Shown here: piece by piece, positions 9,106 to 18,835 of the stretch
How the letters are laid out: each line of letters starts with the position of its first letter
Position numbering within the stretch: position 1 is the first letter of the stretch
DNA from: Flavisphingopyxis sp963800335
GTDB lineage: Bacteria > Pseudomonadota > Alphaproteobacteria > Sphingomonadales > Sphingomonadaceae
Reading direction: 5' to 3'
NCBI GenBank assembly: GCA_963800335.1
Contig: CAWDAN010000005.1
Location: 186,001-250,000, forward strand
Length of the DNA stretch: 64,000 bases
Made by a program: the position numbers and the translations under genes
Notes under the pieces: generated by a model
Databases searched by the model: none
What the model was told of the DNA's origin: nothing
The model's input: the letters and a program-made list of their open reading frames with translations, nothing else

Positions 9106-12100
9106 TGGAAATCGCGGCTTTTCGGCAGGATGCGCACGTTGCGAGGATGGCCCGACACCGCCGGCGGCAGCGCGCGCCCGCGCGGATCGGCACGCGTTGC
9201 GGGGATACGGATCGCCTGCTTCATCCCGCTCATCGTCCGGGCCGGGCGATTGACTTCGTCGGCGCGCGCGACCGACGGGGCGAGCAGGTCGTGCGACAGC
9301 TCGGCGAGCCGCTGCGTCGCGTCGATGAGCTCGCTGACGATGACGTGGATCACCTCGTCGTCCATCTCGACGCGGCCCTTCACCTCCATCAGCCGCGCGC
9401 CCATGATCACGCGGCGGTATTTCTCCATCGTGTCGGGCCAGACGACGAGGTTGACGACGCCGGTCTCGTCCTCGAGCGTGATGAAGCACACCCCCTTGGC
9501 GCTGCCCGGCCGCTGGCGGATGAGGACGACGCCCGACACCTGGACGAACTGCTTGAACTTGAGGCCCCTCAGCCGGTCGGCGGGAGTGAAGCCGCGCTCG
9601 CGCCAGGTCGTTCCGCAGGAAGCTCACCGGATGGGCTTTAAGGCTGAGGCGGGTCGTCTGGTAATCGGCGACGACATGTTCGCTGAGCGGCATCGCGGGG
9701 AGCAAATGCTGCGCCTTTTCCGCCCCCTCGTCGCGCGCATCGGCAGCGGCGAACAGCGGCAGGTCGAGCGCGGGCTTGAGCGCGCGCGCATCCCATAACG
9801 CCTGGCGCCGGTCGAGGCCGATCGAGCGGAAGGCGTCGGCGGCGGCGATCCGTTCGATCACGCTCGGCGACAGGCCCGCGCGGGCATGGAGGTCGGCAAC
9901 GCTGGTAAAGCGCCCGCCCTCCTGCGCGCCGCGACCAGCCGCGCCGCCCAAGCCTCGCGCAGGCCATCGACCTGGCGCAGGCCGAGGCGCAGCGGCGGCG
10001 AGACGTCGCCATATCCTTCGAGACTGTTGTCCCAGCCGCTATGGTTGACGTCGATCGCGCGCACCTCGACACCGTGATCCTGCGCATCGCGGACGATCTG
10101 CGCGGGCGCGTAGAAGCCCATCGGCTGCGAGTTCAACAATCCGCAGGCGAAGGCGGCGGGGTAATGGCATTTGAGCCAGCTCGACACATAGACGAGATGC
10201 GCAAAGCTCGCCGCGTGGCTTTCGGGGAAGCCGTATTCGCCAAAGCCGCGGATCTGGTTGAAGCAGCGCTGGGCGAAATCGGGATCGTAGCCGCGCGCGA
10301 TCATCCGCCCGACCATCTTGTCCTGCAGTTCGTCGACCATCCCGCGCGAACGAAACGTCGCCATCGCCTTGCGCAACTGGTTGGCCTCGGCAGGCGAGAA
10401 TTTCGCCGCGTCGAGCGCGATCTTCATCGCCTGCTCCTGGAAGATCGGCACGCCCAGCGTCCGGTCCAAGATACTGGTCAGCTCGTCGGGGGGGCCGTGC
10501 GCGGGGCCCGGCTTGGGGATATCGACGCTCTCGGCGCCGCGCCGGCGTTTGAGATAGGGGTGGACCATGTCGCCCTGGATCGGCCCTGGCCGGACGATCG
10601 CGACCTGGATGACGAGATCGTAGAAGCGCCGCGGCTTGAGCCTCGGGAGCATGTTCATCTGCGCGCGGCTTTCGACCTGGAACACGCCCAATGAATCGCC
10701 CTTGCGCAGCATCGCATAGACCGCCGGATCCTCGCGCGGCACGCTCGCCAGCGTCTCGCGCCGGTCGTGATGTTCGCCGAGCAGGTCGAGGCATTTGCGG
10801 ATGCAGGTCAGCATGCCGAGCGCGAGGATGTCGATCTTCAGGATCCCGAGCGCGTCGATATCGTCCTTGTCCCATTCGATGAAGCTGCGATCGGGCATCG
10901 CGCCGTTGCCGATCGGCACGGTTTCGACCAGCGGACCCTGCGTCAGGATGAAGCCGCCGACATGCTGCGACAGGTGGCGCGGCATGCCGATCATCTGTTC
11001 GGTCAGGTGAAGCACGCGCTTGAGCTGCGGATCGCTGAGGTCGAGCCCGGCCTCCTCGGCGTGCTTTGCGGCGATCTCGCGCCCGTGCGATCCCCAGACT
11101 GTGCGCGCCAGCGCCGAGGTGACGTCGGCAGACAGTCCCATCACCTTGCCGACCTCGCGGATCGCCATGCGCGGGCGGTAATGGATCACCGTCGCGCACA
11201 GTCCCGCGCGATGCCGGCCATAGCGCGCATAGATATACTGGATCACCTCCTCGCGCCGCTCATGCTCGAAATCGACGTCGATATCGGGCGGCTCCTTGCG
11301 CTCCTCCGAGATGAACCGGTCGAACAGCAATTCGTGCGCGGCGGGATCGACCGCAGTGATTTCGAGGCAATAGCACACCGCGCTGTTGGCCGCGCTGCCG
11401 CGCCCCTGGCACAGGATCGGCGGATCGCAGCCGCGCGCGAAATCGATGATGTCCTTGATGGTGAGGAAATAGCGCGCGATTTTGAGCTTGGCGATCAGCG
11501 CCAGCTCGCGCGCGATCACCGCATCGACCTTGTCGGGCACGCCGCCGGGATAGCGGTTCGCCGCGCCCTCGCGGGTCAGGATCGCGAGCTGTTCGTCGGG
11601 GCTGCGGCCCGCGGGCACCGGCTCGTCGGGATATTCATAGGCCAGCTCGGTCAGGCTGAAGGCACACGCATCGGCGACATCGCGCGCGGCGTGGATCGCG
11701 TGCGGCCAGCGCGCAAACAGCCGGATCATCTCGTCGGGCGATTTCAAATGCCGCTCGGCATTGGCGTGGAGCGTCAGGCCGGCGCGCGCGATCGTCGTCT
11801 TTTCGCGGATACACGTCATGATATCCTGCAACGGGCGGCGTTCGGGCGCGTGGTAATGCACGTCGTTGGTCGCAAGGATCGACAGGCGATGCGCCGTGGC
11901 CATCGCGTCGAGCCGCTCGATCCGCGCGACATCGTCGCCGCGATAGAGATAGGCGGCGGCGACATGACGCAGGCTGGGCAAGCGCGCGGTCAGCGCCGCG
12001 AGCGTCGCCTCCGCTCCGCCATCGCCGCTATCGAGATCGTCGGGCGGCAGCCAGATCAGCTGCACGCCCTCCTGATGCGCGGCGAGCATGTCGAGCGTGA

Positions 12101-12512
12101 TGTCGCAGCCGTCCTTGGCCTGCCACGCGCCCTCGGCGGTCGCCATCTTGGCGTGCGACAGCAAGGCCGACAGTCGCCCATAGGCCGCGCGATCGGCCGG
12201 ATAGGCGAGGAAGTGATGGCCCTCGATCGTGACGAGGCGGCACCCGATCACGGGCCTGAGCCGCGCGGTCGTCGCCTCGGTGTGGAGCCGCACGACCCCG
12301 GCGAGCGTGTTGCGGTCGGCGATGCCGATCGCATCGTAACCCAGCCGCAATGCCGCCAGCACGAGGTCGACCGCATCCGACGCGCCGCGCAGGAACGAAA
12401 AGCAGCTCGCCAACCCAAGCTCGACGAAATCGGCGCGCGGATTGGGCGCAAAACCGCTGTCGTCGACCTGCGCCAGCGTCCGCCGGTCAGGGGTCAGCGG
12501 TCCTTCAGGCAT
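9102..12512 (-). CDS. dnaE2: Error-prone DNA polymerase DnaE2 (two frameshifts near the C-terminus)
   Basis: DnaE2 is the C-family polymerase that, with ImuA and ImuB, carries out SOS mutagenic lesion bypass in bacteria lacking Pol V. The PHP domain opens with FVELGLASCFSFLRGAS. The polymerase core contains the metal-binding PPDIDVDFEHERREEVIQY segment and CQGRGSAANSAVCY. The C-terminal OB-fold region reads SGVVLIRQRPGSAKGV. Frame changes near 9925 and near 9605 are needed to join three open stretches. The total span is 1,137 codons, the normal DnaE2 length. The gene is last in the imuA-imuB-dnaE2 operon, 12 bases after imuB. Confidence 0.93.
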
Positions 12513-12524
12513 GATGCGCCCGGC

Positions 12525-14099
12525 TCACGCGAACAGCCCGTGCAGATACCAGTCGGGTATGCCGCCGCGCCCGTCGCCGATCAGCCCGTGGCGATAGATC
12601 CAGTAACGCCGACCGCTTTCGTCCTCGATCCGGTAATAATCGCGTAGCCGCGCGCTCGACCGCTCGCGCCACCATTCGGGAGCGATCCGCTCGGGCCCCT
12701 CGACACGGACGATGTCGTGCAGCCCGCCGCGCCAGCGGAAACGGCGCGGCAGTCCTTCGGGCGTGGCATAGATGACGGTGATCGCCTCGGCGCGGTCGAG
12801 CAGCTTGAGCGGACGATGATGGAAGCCGAGGTCGAGTTGAAGGCGCGGCGCGGTGGCGCTCACTGCGGCCCAGCGTTGCGCGCGTTCGGGCAAATGGCTA
12901 GCCTGCGGGCGCGGGACTGCGCACCGCCTGTGGTCCAAGCCGCGTCACCAGCCGGTCGACCAGCCGCGCTATGTCGCCCTCGCTCCCTCCCACGCTCTCG
13001 CCGTCGAGCCGAGCCTGGCCGTGGACCAGCGGCTCGGCCCAGATCGCGACGAGCCGCGCCTGGTCGATGCCCAGCCCGGCATCGATATCATCGAGCCGCT
13101 CGTCGAACAGAGCCGCGATATGCGCCGGATCGCGCGACGGCGAGGCGAGCTCGACACGCCGGTCGATCGCGCCGCCGTCGACGCGCCACAACAGCAGCAG
13201 CAGGCGGCGCGCGCCCTGCCGCTTGGCCTCCAATGTCCGCGCCAGATCGCCGGCGAGATCGGCGATGACGCGCTTGACGAGATCGCTATGGCGCAGCGGC
13301 TCCATCAGCCGCCGGTCGGCCTGCGCAGGCGGATCGGCGACAATCGGCACCAACGGTTCGGGCAGGCGACCGGTCAGCTGGTCGATCCGCATCAGCGGGT
13401 TGGCATCGGCCGAGCGGCGGTTGCGAAAGCGCCGCGCCAGTCCGGCGCGCGGCACGCTGAGGATATCGCCGATGCTCTTCAATCCCAACCGCGTCAGCAG
13501 CACGATGAGATCGTCGTCGAGCCGCAGCGCCGCGACGGGCAGCGGCGCGAGCGCGGCGGGAATCGCGTGCGGGGTCGAGCAGCACGCTCTGCGTCGCGGC
13601 CGTAATGCGACAGCGCCCATGCCGCGCCCGCGGTCGGGGCGATCGCGCTGCGCGCATCATAGCCCTGCGCCGCATAACGCGCCTCGATCTCGGCCAGCAT
13701 CGCCGCTTCGCCATCGAACAGATGCGCCGATCCGGTCGCGTCGAGCAGGATCGCATCGGGCCGGTCGGGCGCGCTCCACGGTCCCCAGCGCTGCGCCGCC
13801 AGCGCCATTTTCTCAAGCGTGGCATCGTCGCCCATATGGTCCGACGGCACCGCGACGATGCCCGGATCGAGCATCCGCGCGTCGGTCAGCCGCGCCCCGG
13901 CACGCGCGCCGATCGCCGCTGCGGGCGGGTTGGCGGCATCGATCCTGGGACCGTGCGCACCCTCGGTGACGAGCACCGTCGGCGCGTCGGCAAGCGCCGC
14001 TTCACCCCGTCGCGAGACGATCCGCGTCCAGCGGTCGATCGCGAAGTTCGGGAACCAGATCGAGACGATCGCCCGGCCAGGCCGCTCGCTCCGCGTCAT
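12525..14099 (-). CDS. imuB: ImuB, Y-family polymerase-like mutagenesis protein (two frameshifts)
   Basis: ImuB is a catalytically dead Y-family relative that bridges DnaE2 and the sliding clamp in translesion synthesis. It starts with AIVSIWFPNFAIDRW, where the first catalytic acidic residue of active Y-family enzymes is absent, as is usual for ImuB. It continues through LDATGSAHLFDGE and a helix-hairpin-helix-like stretch (LTRLGLKSIGDILSVPR). The C-terminus has the DUF6504-type ending with RYWIYRHGL and PDWYLHGLFA. Frame changes are needed near 13590 and near 12905. The length is about 524 residues. The ATG at 14097-14099 overlaps the likely imuA stop (ATGA). Confidence 0.9.
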
Positions 14100-14785
14100 C
14101 GCCGCCGATCCCGTAACCGAGATGGAACGCTCCGGGCCTCAGCCCGCGCGCGCGAAACAGCTCGGCGCGGCAGGTCGGCGCGCCCGGCGCGCGCTCGTTC
14201 CAGCGATGCGCCAGGCTCGGTGCCGCCGCCGCCCGCCAGCGCATCCGCGCCGCCGACAAATTGGCGTGCCCGTCCTTGCGAACGAGGATCAGCGGCACCC
14301 CGCTCGCCTCGCTCGCCAGCACCAGCCGCCGCGTCGCGGTAAAATCGAGCGGCTTGGGATCCTCGGCGAGCTCGCCGATCACGAAGGACAGTGCGCGGCA
14401 TCTTACGCCCTCCTCCATCGCCCACAGCGCATCGACGGGGCGCGGCGCGGCGATATGGACGAGCTGGCTGCGCAGGTGCGGCGACAGGCCGTGGAGATAG
14501 GGCCGGCCCGAGCGGCGGATGCTGGCGCGGTCCTGGACCCACAGCCACGGCTTGGCGGGCATATTCTCGCCCGCGAAACTGCGCGCACAGGCGAGCGCGA
14601 GCGCCTCTGCCGAGACGTCGTCGCCATGCTCCGAAAATTTCCCACAGAGAGGCCGGCAAGGCGAGGTCGGGCGACCAGTCGCCGCCGTCGCCGCGCGCCA
14701 GCGCGCCTGCAGGAAACGCCGCGCGCAGGCGCTCGAGCGTCGGCAAGACGGCAGCGGAAGAGGCGATATGCGAAGCATGAGACAC
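14096..14785 (-). CDS. imuA: ImuA, RecA-like SOS mutagenesis protein (frameshifted)
   Basis: ImuA is a RecA-related protein that acts with ImuB and DnaE2. The likely start is the GTG at 14783-14785, giving VSHASHIASSAAVLPTLERL, because the in-frame alternatives lack sense. After SLWEIFG (near 14640) the frame shifts, and the protein continues ALALACARSFAGENMPAKPW, then DRASIRRSGRPYLHGLSP and RCRAELFRARG. The 3-prime end is uncertain. One frame ends at 14096 with an ATGA overlap to imuB, as usual for this operon. The frame that carries the conserved sequence runs on to 14002 unless another base is wrong near 14110. A LexA box lies 29 bases upstream of the start. Confidence 0.82.
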   Translation of the reverse strand: MSHASHIASSAAVLPTLERLRAAFPAGALARGDGGDWSPDLALPASLWEIFGAWRRRLGRGARARLCAQFRGREYARQAVAVGPGPRQHPPLGPALSPRPVAAPAQPARPYRRAAPRRCAVGDGGGRKMPRTVLRDRRARRGSQAARFYRDAAAGAGERGERGAADPRSQGRARQFVGGADALAGGGGTEPGASLERARAGRADLPRRAVSRARAEARSVPSRLRDRRR

Positions 14786-14813
14786 AAGGACAATAAACCC
14801 GAATCGGTTGAAT

Positions 14814-14828
14814 GTTCCTATTATGTTC
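14814..14828 (-). promoter_or_regulatory. LexA (SOS) box of the imuA-imuB-dnaE2 operon
   Basis: The sequence GTTC-CTATTAT-GTTC (GAAC-N7-GAAC read on the operon strand) is an exact match to the alphaproteobacterial LexA-binding direct repeat GTTC-N7-GTTC. It lies 29 bases before the imuA start and 17 bases beyond the yedK stop. The AT-rich spacer is typical. The match and position support SOS control of the three mutagenesis genes. Confidence 0.88.
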
Positions 14829-14844
14829 TCAATTGCTCCAATGC

Positions 14845-15519
14845 TCAAGCGGAGAACAGGTCGCGACCCTCGCCGGGCTTGTAGCCGCCCCATGGCTCGG
14901 CGGTCGGATCGACCGTCATCGCCTCGCTCGCAAAGGGCCGCTGCAGCGCCAGTATCTCGTCGAAACTGCCGTTGAGCCAGCGTTCGTGGTCGTCGCGCGC
15001 CAGGATCACGGGCATCCGATCGTGAACCGGGGCGACCGCCGCATTGGCTTCGGTCATCACCCCGGCATAGACATCGCCCCACTCGGCCGAGGGACGCCAC
15101 AACCCGGCCCAGGCGAACACCGGCTGGTCGGTCACCGAAAACCAGGTGCGCGTCTTGCGCCCCTTGTCGCCCGCCGCCTCGGCAAAGGTCTCGACCGGGA
15201 TCAGGCAGCGCCGCGCCGGATTGGCCGCCGCCGATTTCCAGAACGGGCTGGCCAGGTCGCGCGCGTTGTTGACCGGCTTGGGCCTAGCGACCTTGCCCGC
15301 CTGCTCGGCGCGGGCGCGCATCTCGCGCGTCACCAGCGGAAAGCCCCAGGTCATCGCCTCGATCCGCCGCGCGCCCGACACCTCGCGCACGACCATGCCG
15401 GGCAGGCCGGGAAACACCTCCTCGGCCAAATTGGGCAGCGCCGCGTCCTGATCGAACGCGGCGTCGAACAGCCGCGCCACTTCGTCGAGCGACTTGCGCG
15501 TTTTATAGAGGTTGCACAT
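14845..15519 (-). CDS. yedK: SOS-response-associated protein YedK/HMCES
   Basis: YedK crosslinks to abasic sites in single-stranded DNA through its N-terminal cysteine and protects them from breakage. The start is fixed at 15519 because the family needs Met-Cys at the N-terminus: MCNLYKTRKSLDEVARLF. Other family marks are the WGFPL, ARPKPVNNARDL and RRCLIPVETFAE segments, and the catalytic-region HDRMPVIL near residue 170. The length is 224 residues, and the frame is intact. It sits directly upstream of the imuA-imuB-dnaE2 operon on the same strand, 59 bases from imuA, with the LexA box between them. Confidence 0.93.
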   Translation of the reverse strand: MCNLYKTRKSLDEVARLFDAAFDQDAALPNLAEEVFPGLPGMVVREVSGARRIEAMTWGFPLVTREMRARAEQAGKVARPKPVNNARDLASPFWKSAAANPARRCLIPVETFAEAAGDKGRKTRTWFSVTDQPVFAWAGLWRPSAEWGDVYAGVMTEANAAVAPVHDRMPVILARDDHERWLNGSFDEILALQRPFASEAMTVDPTAEPWGGYKPGEGRDLFSA

Positions 15520-15577
15520 CGCTCCGATTAGGCCGCGCGATTCCGCCACGCGTCAAGCCCCGCCCGGGGCCGACCGG

Positions 15578-16522
15578 TCAGGGGCCAACGAAGACCGACG
15601 AGCCGTTCTTGCGCTCCTTGGCACTGTACAGCGCCTCATCGGCGGCAATGAAAAGCTTGTGCGGATCGCGTCCGTGCGCCTCGGCGTCGAAGGCGAGGCC
15701 GACCGACACGCTCAGCGGCAGCAGGTGACCCTGCCATACCACCGGCGCAAGAAGATCGCCGATCAGCGCATGGACCGCGCTCTCGGTCTCGCTGCGCGAT
15801 CCCGACAACGGCAGCAGCACCGCGAACTCGTCGCCGCCGATGCGCGACACCAGGTGCGCCTCGCCGAACGCCTCGCGCAAGCGCCTGGCAAACGCGATCA
15901 GGCAGGCATCGCCCGCGGCATGCCCCCAGCAATCGTTGACCAGCTTGAAATCGTCCATGTCGAACAGGATCAGCGCGCCGGTATGCGCATTTCCCGGCCC
16001 GCCATTGGGCCGGTCGAGGAAATGCTGGAAGCGCGACCGGTTGGCGACACCGGTCAGCGGATCGCACTCGGCCTGCGCGCGCAACGCCTCCCACCGCGCG
16101 CGCTCCTCGGTAATATCCTGCTTCATGCCGTAGAGCGTCCTGATGCGCCCGTGCGCCGCGCGCGTCGCCGCGGTGATCCGGATCCAGCGCTCGATGCCGT
16201 CGGCGCGGGTGATGCTCGCGTCGAGGGTAAAACCCGCACCCGTCTCGATCGCCCGCGAGCGCTTGCGTTCGAGCTGTTCGCGCGATTCCTCGCTGTACAT
16301 CTCGATCGTTGCGCGGCGATCTGGCGCCCGCTCTTTCGACAGGCCGAACATGTCGAAAACCCCGTCGGTCCAGCTCAGCCGGTCGCTGGCAAGGTCGCAC
16401 GACCAAGCGCCGATCGGGAGCAGCGCCGCCGCGAGATCATAGAGCTCCGACGCATTGGGCCCGACATCGTTCGATATCGAAAGCTCCATGCGCAGGGCTC
16501 TTCGCGCGACTGGCTGATTCAT
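15578..16522 (-). CDS. PAS-GGDEF diguanylate cyclase
   Basis: The 314-residue protein has a PAS sensor at about residues 20-140, ending with the PAC-like IRTLYGMKQDITEERARWEA. A GGDEF domain follows at about 150-312, with the intact active-site motif SRIGGDEF and the substrate region FDMDDFKLVND. It should make cyclic di-GMP. The RxxD inhibitory site usually four residues before GGDEF is absent (the stretch reads EAHLVSR), so product inhibition is probably lacking. No signal peptide or membrane helix is seen, which suggests a cytosolic sensor. The frame is intact. Confidence 0.92.
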   Translation of the reverse strand: MNQPVARRALRMELSISNDVGPNASELYDLAAALLPIGAWSCDLASDRLSWTDGVFDMFGLSKERAPDRRATIEMYSEESREQLERKRSRAIETGAGFTLDASITRADGIERWIRITAATRAAHGRIRTLYGMKQDITEERARWEALRAQAECDPLTGVANRSRFQHFLDRPNGGPGNAHTGALILFDMDDFKLVNDCWGHAAGDACLIAFARRLREAFGEAHLVSRIGGDEFAVLLPLSGSRSETESAVHALIGDLLAPVVWQGHLLPLSVSVGLAFDAEAHGRDPHKLFIAADEALYSAKERKNGSSVFVGP

Positions 16523-16666
16523 CGACGTCGTCCCTCATTGCCCCCGAAACCCCGCACGCGGCGGGTCGAGTTCGTCGGGCGTAGCATGTCGGAGTAAACG
16601 CGCATTAAACACCGGCGCAAAAGATCTTGCGAGCGCGATGTCGCGTGCGTGGCCGGAAAGCCCGAC

Positions 16667-18706
16667 TCAGACCGGGACCGAAATCCGCTTGCCGCTGAAG
16701 ACCGATTGCCAGTTTTCGATCTCCTCGACGACAACCTCATCGGTCGCGTGAATCAGTTCGGCGACGCTGCTGTACTCGAGTCGGCTGATCGGCGCGGCCA
16801 TCAGCAGGTCGATCCGGGATTCGATCAGCGAAAGCTTTTCGGCCGTGACCTCGGATATCGCGGCGAATCGTTCGAAATCACCGAAATAGCGGATGCCCGC
16901 GATCGCTCCGCCCAAGGTCGGGAGGACGACGCCGAGCACCGTGAAATATTTCGCCGCATGCCTCAGCGTTTCCTCGTCGAGACCGCCAAGCGCGTTGAGC
17001 GATGCCAGCACCAGATAGGTCGCCACGGTAACCACCGCGGCGACAAACAGCCCCTCGGCCAGATGGTCGAGCCCCGCATGCACACGTTCAAGCCGATCCG
17101 CCTTGGACTCGTGATACGCGCGCTGCGGGACGACGTGATGGTCGCGCAGCATCGCCAGTACCGCCGCCAGATAGGCCTTGCCGACACGCGCGATCGGCAG
17201 GCCGACGTCGCGCAGCGCGTGACGGGCATAGGCTTCGGGCCACGACGTGTCGGTCCCGCAGGGCCATCGGCCCACCGGGCGCGCAACGCCGAGCGCGAGC
17301 AATAACGGGCTGTGACGGAGATATTCGGCGACGCGGCGCGTCTCGAACCAGCGATCGTGCAGCCTATGCCGTTGTCCGCGCACCGTGATCAGGATGATCC
17401 ACGCGAGCAGCGCGAGTTCCATTGCGGCAAACAACCATTTACGATCGACATCGACGAAGGGAAGATACGCCACCCCGCTGGTGATCGCGAGGCTCCCGAG
17501 GACGAAATTGACCGTCATGCCTGCGCGATATCGGTCTGACAGGTGCGCCGCGATGCCGTCGGCCCAGGCGAAGCGGAACAACACCTCGTCGGCAATCCTT
17601 CGCGCCAGCTTCGTGTCGCCGCCGGGAAGGCTTTTGACGGCGGCAAGGATCGGCGCACCGCTGCCGCCCGCATTCGCATCGGGCCGTTCGTAGCGCTGGA
17701 CCACCGAACCCAGTCGCCGTTTCAGGCCCCCGCCGCCGAACAATGCCTCGACGCGGCGATAGGCGTGATAGCGCCAGTCACTCCTCTCGCGCCAGCGTTC
17801 GGCGGCAAACGGGTCCTCGATGTCCGGGTTCTGGCTTGGTGCCTTGGCAATCGGACCGGAATCGGCGCCGAGCGGATCGACGCTCATCCGGACGATCTCG
17901 GCCAGTTCGGCAAAGCCCTGCTCGCGCGTCGCCTGCGATGCGCAATCGACCAGCGACTCGGGCGCATGCAGGATGCGCCAGTCGCGCGGCCGGGCGGGAT
18001 CGATCCACAGTACCGGCGCGCCTAGGTTGAGCGCGGTCGCGACGGTGTGGCCGGTCCCACCGACATTGGCGGTCGACTGACCGTCCCAATAGGCGATCAC
18101 GAGATCGCTCTGCTCGATCAGGATATGCGCCGCCAGGCCCGCGCGGCGACCGCTTTCAAGGCCGAACAGCTGCGCCTGCGCGAAATCGTCGGGGGAATCG
18201 AGCATCGCGAGGAAAAGCGTCGTAATCATCAAGTCCTGGTCGGCCAGTTCGAACAATCGCGCGCGATCGGCGAGCGCATCAATCGCTGCCACGCGCGCGC
18301 GCACACCTTCGTTGCTGGCGCGCTCGCCCGCCAAGATGGCGCGGGCATCGCCGGCCGACACAGGCTGAGCGTTGATCGCGGCGTTGAGCGCGCGACCAAA
18401 GGGTAGCGGGCTGACCAGCTCCCATCCGCGATCAAGCGCCATGTGCGCCGCAATCTGGTCGATTCCGTCGGAAAACAACGTGTTCAGCCGCGTCGGCGCC
18501 AGGCCGGGCCGAGCCGCCGCGCTCGCCACGGGCGGGGCCGCGCGGTCGATGGCGGCGAATATTTCTTCGAAATCGGCGCGAATGGTTAAGTGGTTCTTGG
18601 GAAAGGCCGAATGGGTCGAACGATGGCCGGTGACCGCGACAGTAAATCTTCTCGGCGGCGGTGGCGGGGCCAAGGCCTTATCCTTCCTCGACAATCGATC
18701 GCGCAT
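16667..18706 (-). CDS. SLOG-type Rossmann domain fused to SLATT-like multi-TM effector
   Basis: Read from the ATG at 18706, the protein has 679 residues; a TTG at 18772 would add 22. The N-terminal part (about 20-260) is a SLOG/DprA-like Rossmann fold: VTGHR at 25-29, SDGIDQIAA at 79-87 followed by LPF, then AYWDGQS near 205 and GGTGHT at 216-221. The C-terminal part has two pairs of hydrophobic helices, about 397-417 with 424-442, and 552-570 with 587-605. After the first pair comes DRWFETRRVAEYLRHS (about 451-466), like the segment following the helices in SLATT effectors. In known systems SLOG domains are thought to sense or process nucleotide signals and SLATT to form membrane pores. It is divergent from the repeat-peptide gene. 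The family call is from pattern reading only. Confidence 0.72.
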   Translation of the reverse strand: MRDRLSRKDKALAPPPPPRRFTVAVTGHRSTHSAFPKNHLTIRADFEEIFAAIDRAAPPVASAAARPGLAPTRLNTLFSDGIDQIAAHMALDRGWELVSPLPFGRALNAAINAQPVSAGDARAILAGERASNEGVRARVAAIDALADRARLFELADQDLMITTLFLAMLDSPDDFAQAQLFGLESGRRAGLAAHILIEQSDLVIAYWDGQSTANVGGTGHTVATALNLGAPVLWIDPARPRDWRILHAPESLVDCASQATREQGFAELAEIVRMSVDPLGADSGPIAKAPSQNPDIEDPFAAERWRERSDWRYHAYRRVEALFGGGGLKRRLGSVVQRYERPDANAGGSGAPILAAVKSLPGGDTKLARRIADEVLFRFAWADGIAAHLSDRYRAGMTVNFVLGSLAITSGVAYLPFVDVDRKWLFAAMELALLAWIILITVRGQRHRLHDRWFETRRVAEYLRHSPLLLALGVARPVGRWPCGTDTSWPEAYARHALRDVGLPIARVGKAYLAAVLAMLRDHHVVPQRAYHESKADRLERVHAGLDHLAEGLFVAAVVTVATYLVLASLNALGGLDEETLRHAAKYFTVLGVVLPTLGGAIAGIRYFGDFERFAAISEVTAEKLSLIESRIDLLMAAPISRLEYSSVAELIHATDEVVVEEIENWQSVFSGKRISVPV

Positions 18707-18835
18707 GAACAGCGTCCGTCCCCCTTGCCGATTTAGCGTGCCTACCACCCAACCGTGACGATTGATTGGCAAAAAGCAACAAGCTTGTCGATTGATCGAT
18801 AATAGAGTAATTTATGGTCTTTAAGGGAGAGTCTC
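18707..18835. promoter_or_regulatory. Divergent control region of the SLOG-SLATT / repeat-peptide / CHAT locus
   Basis: This 129-base stretch separates two divergent genes and is clearly AT-richer than its flanks. On the plus strand TTGTCG (18776-18781) and TAATTT, spaced 17 bases apart, could serve as a promoter for the repeat peptide. GGGAGA at 18825-18830 is a good ribosome site five bases before the ATG. A repeated ATTGAT/ATCGAT pattern occurs twice. No known operator is recognised. Confidence 0.35.
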
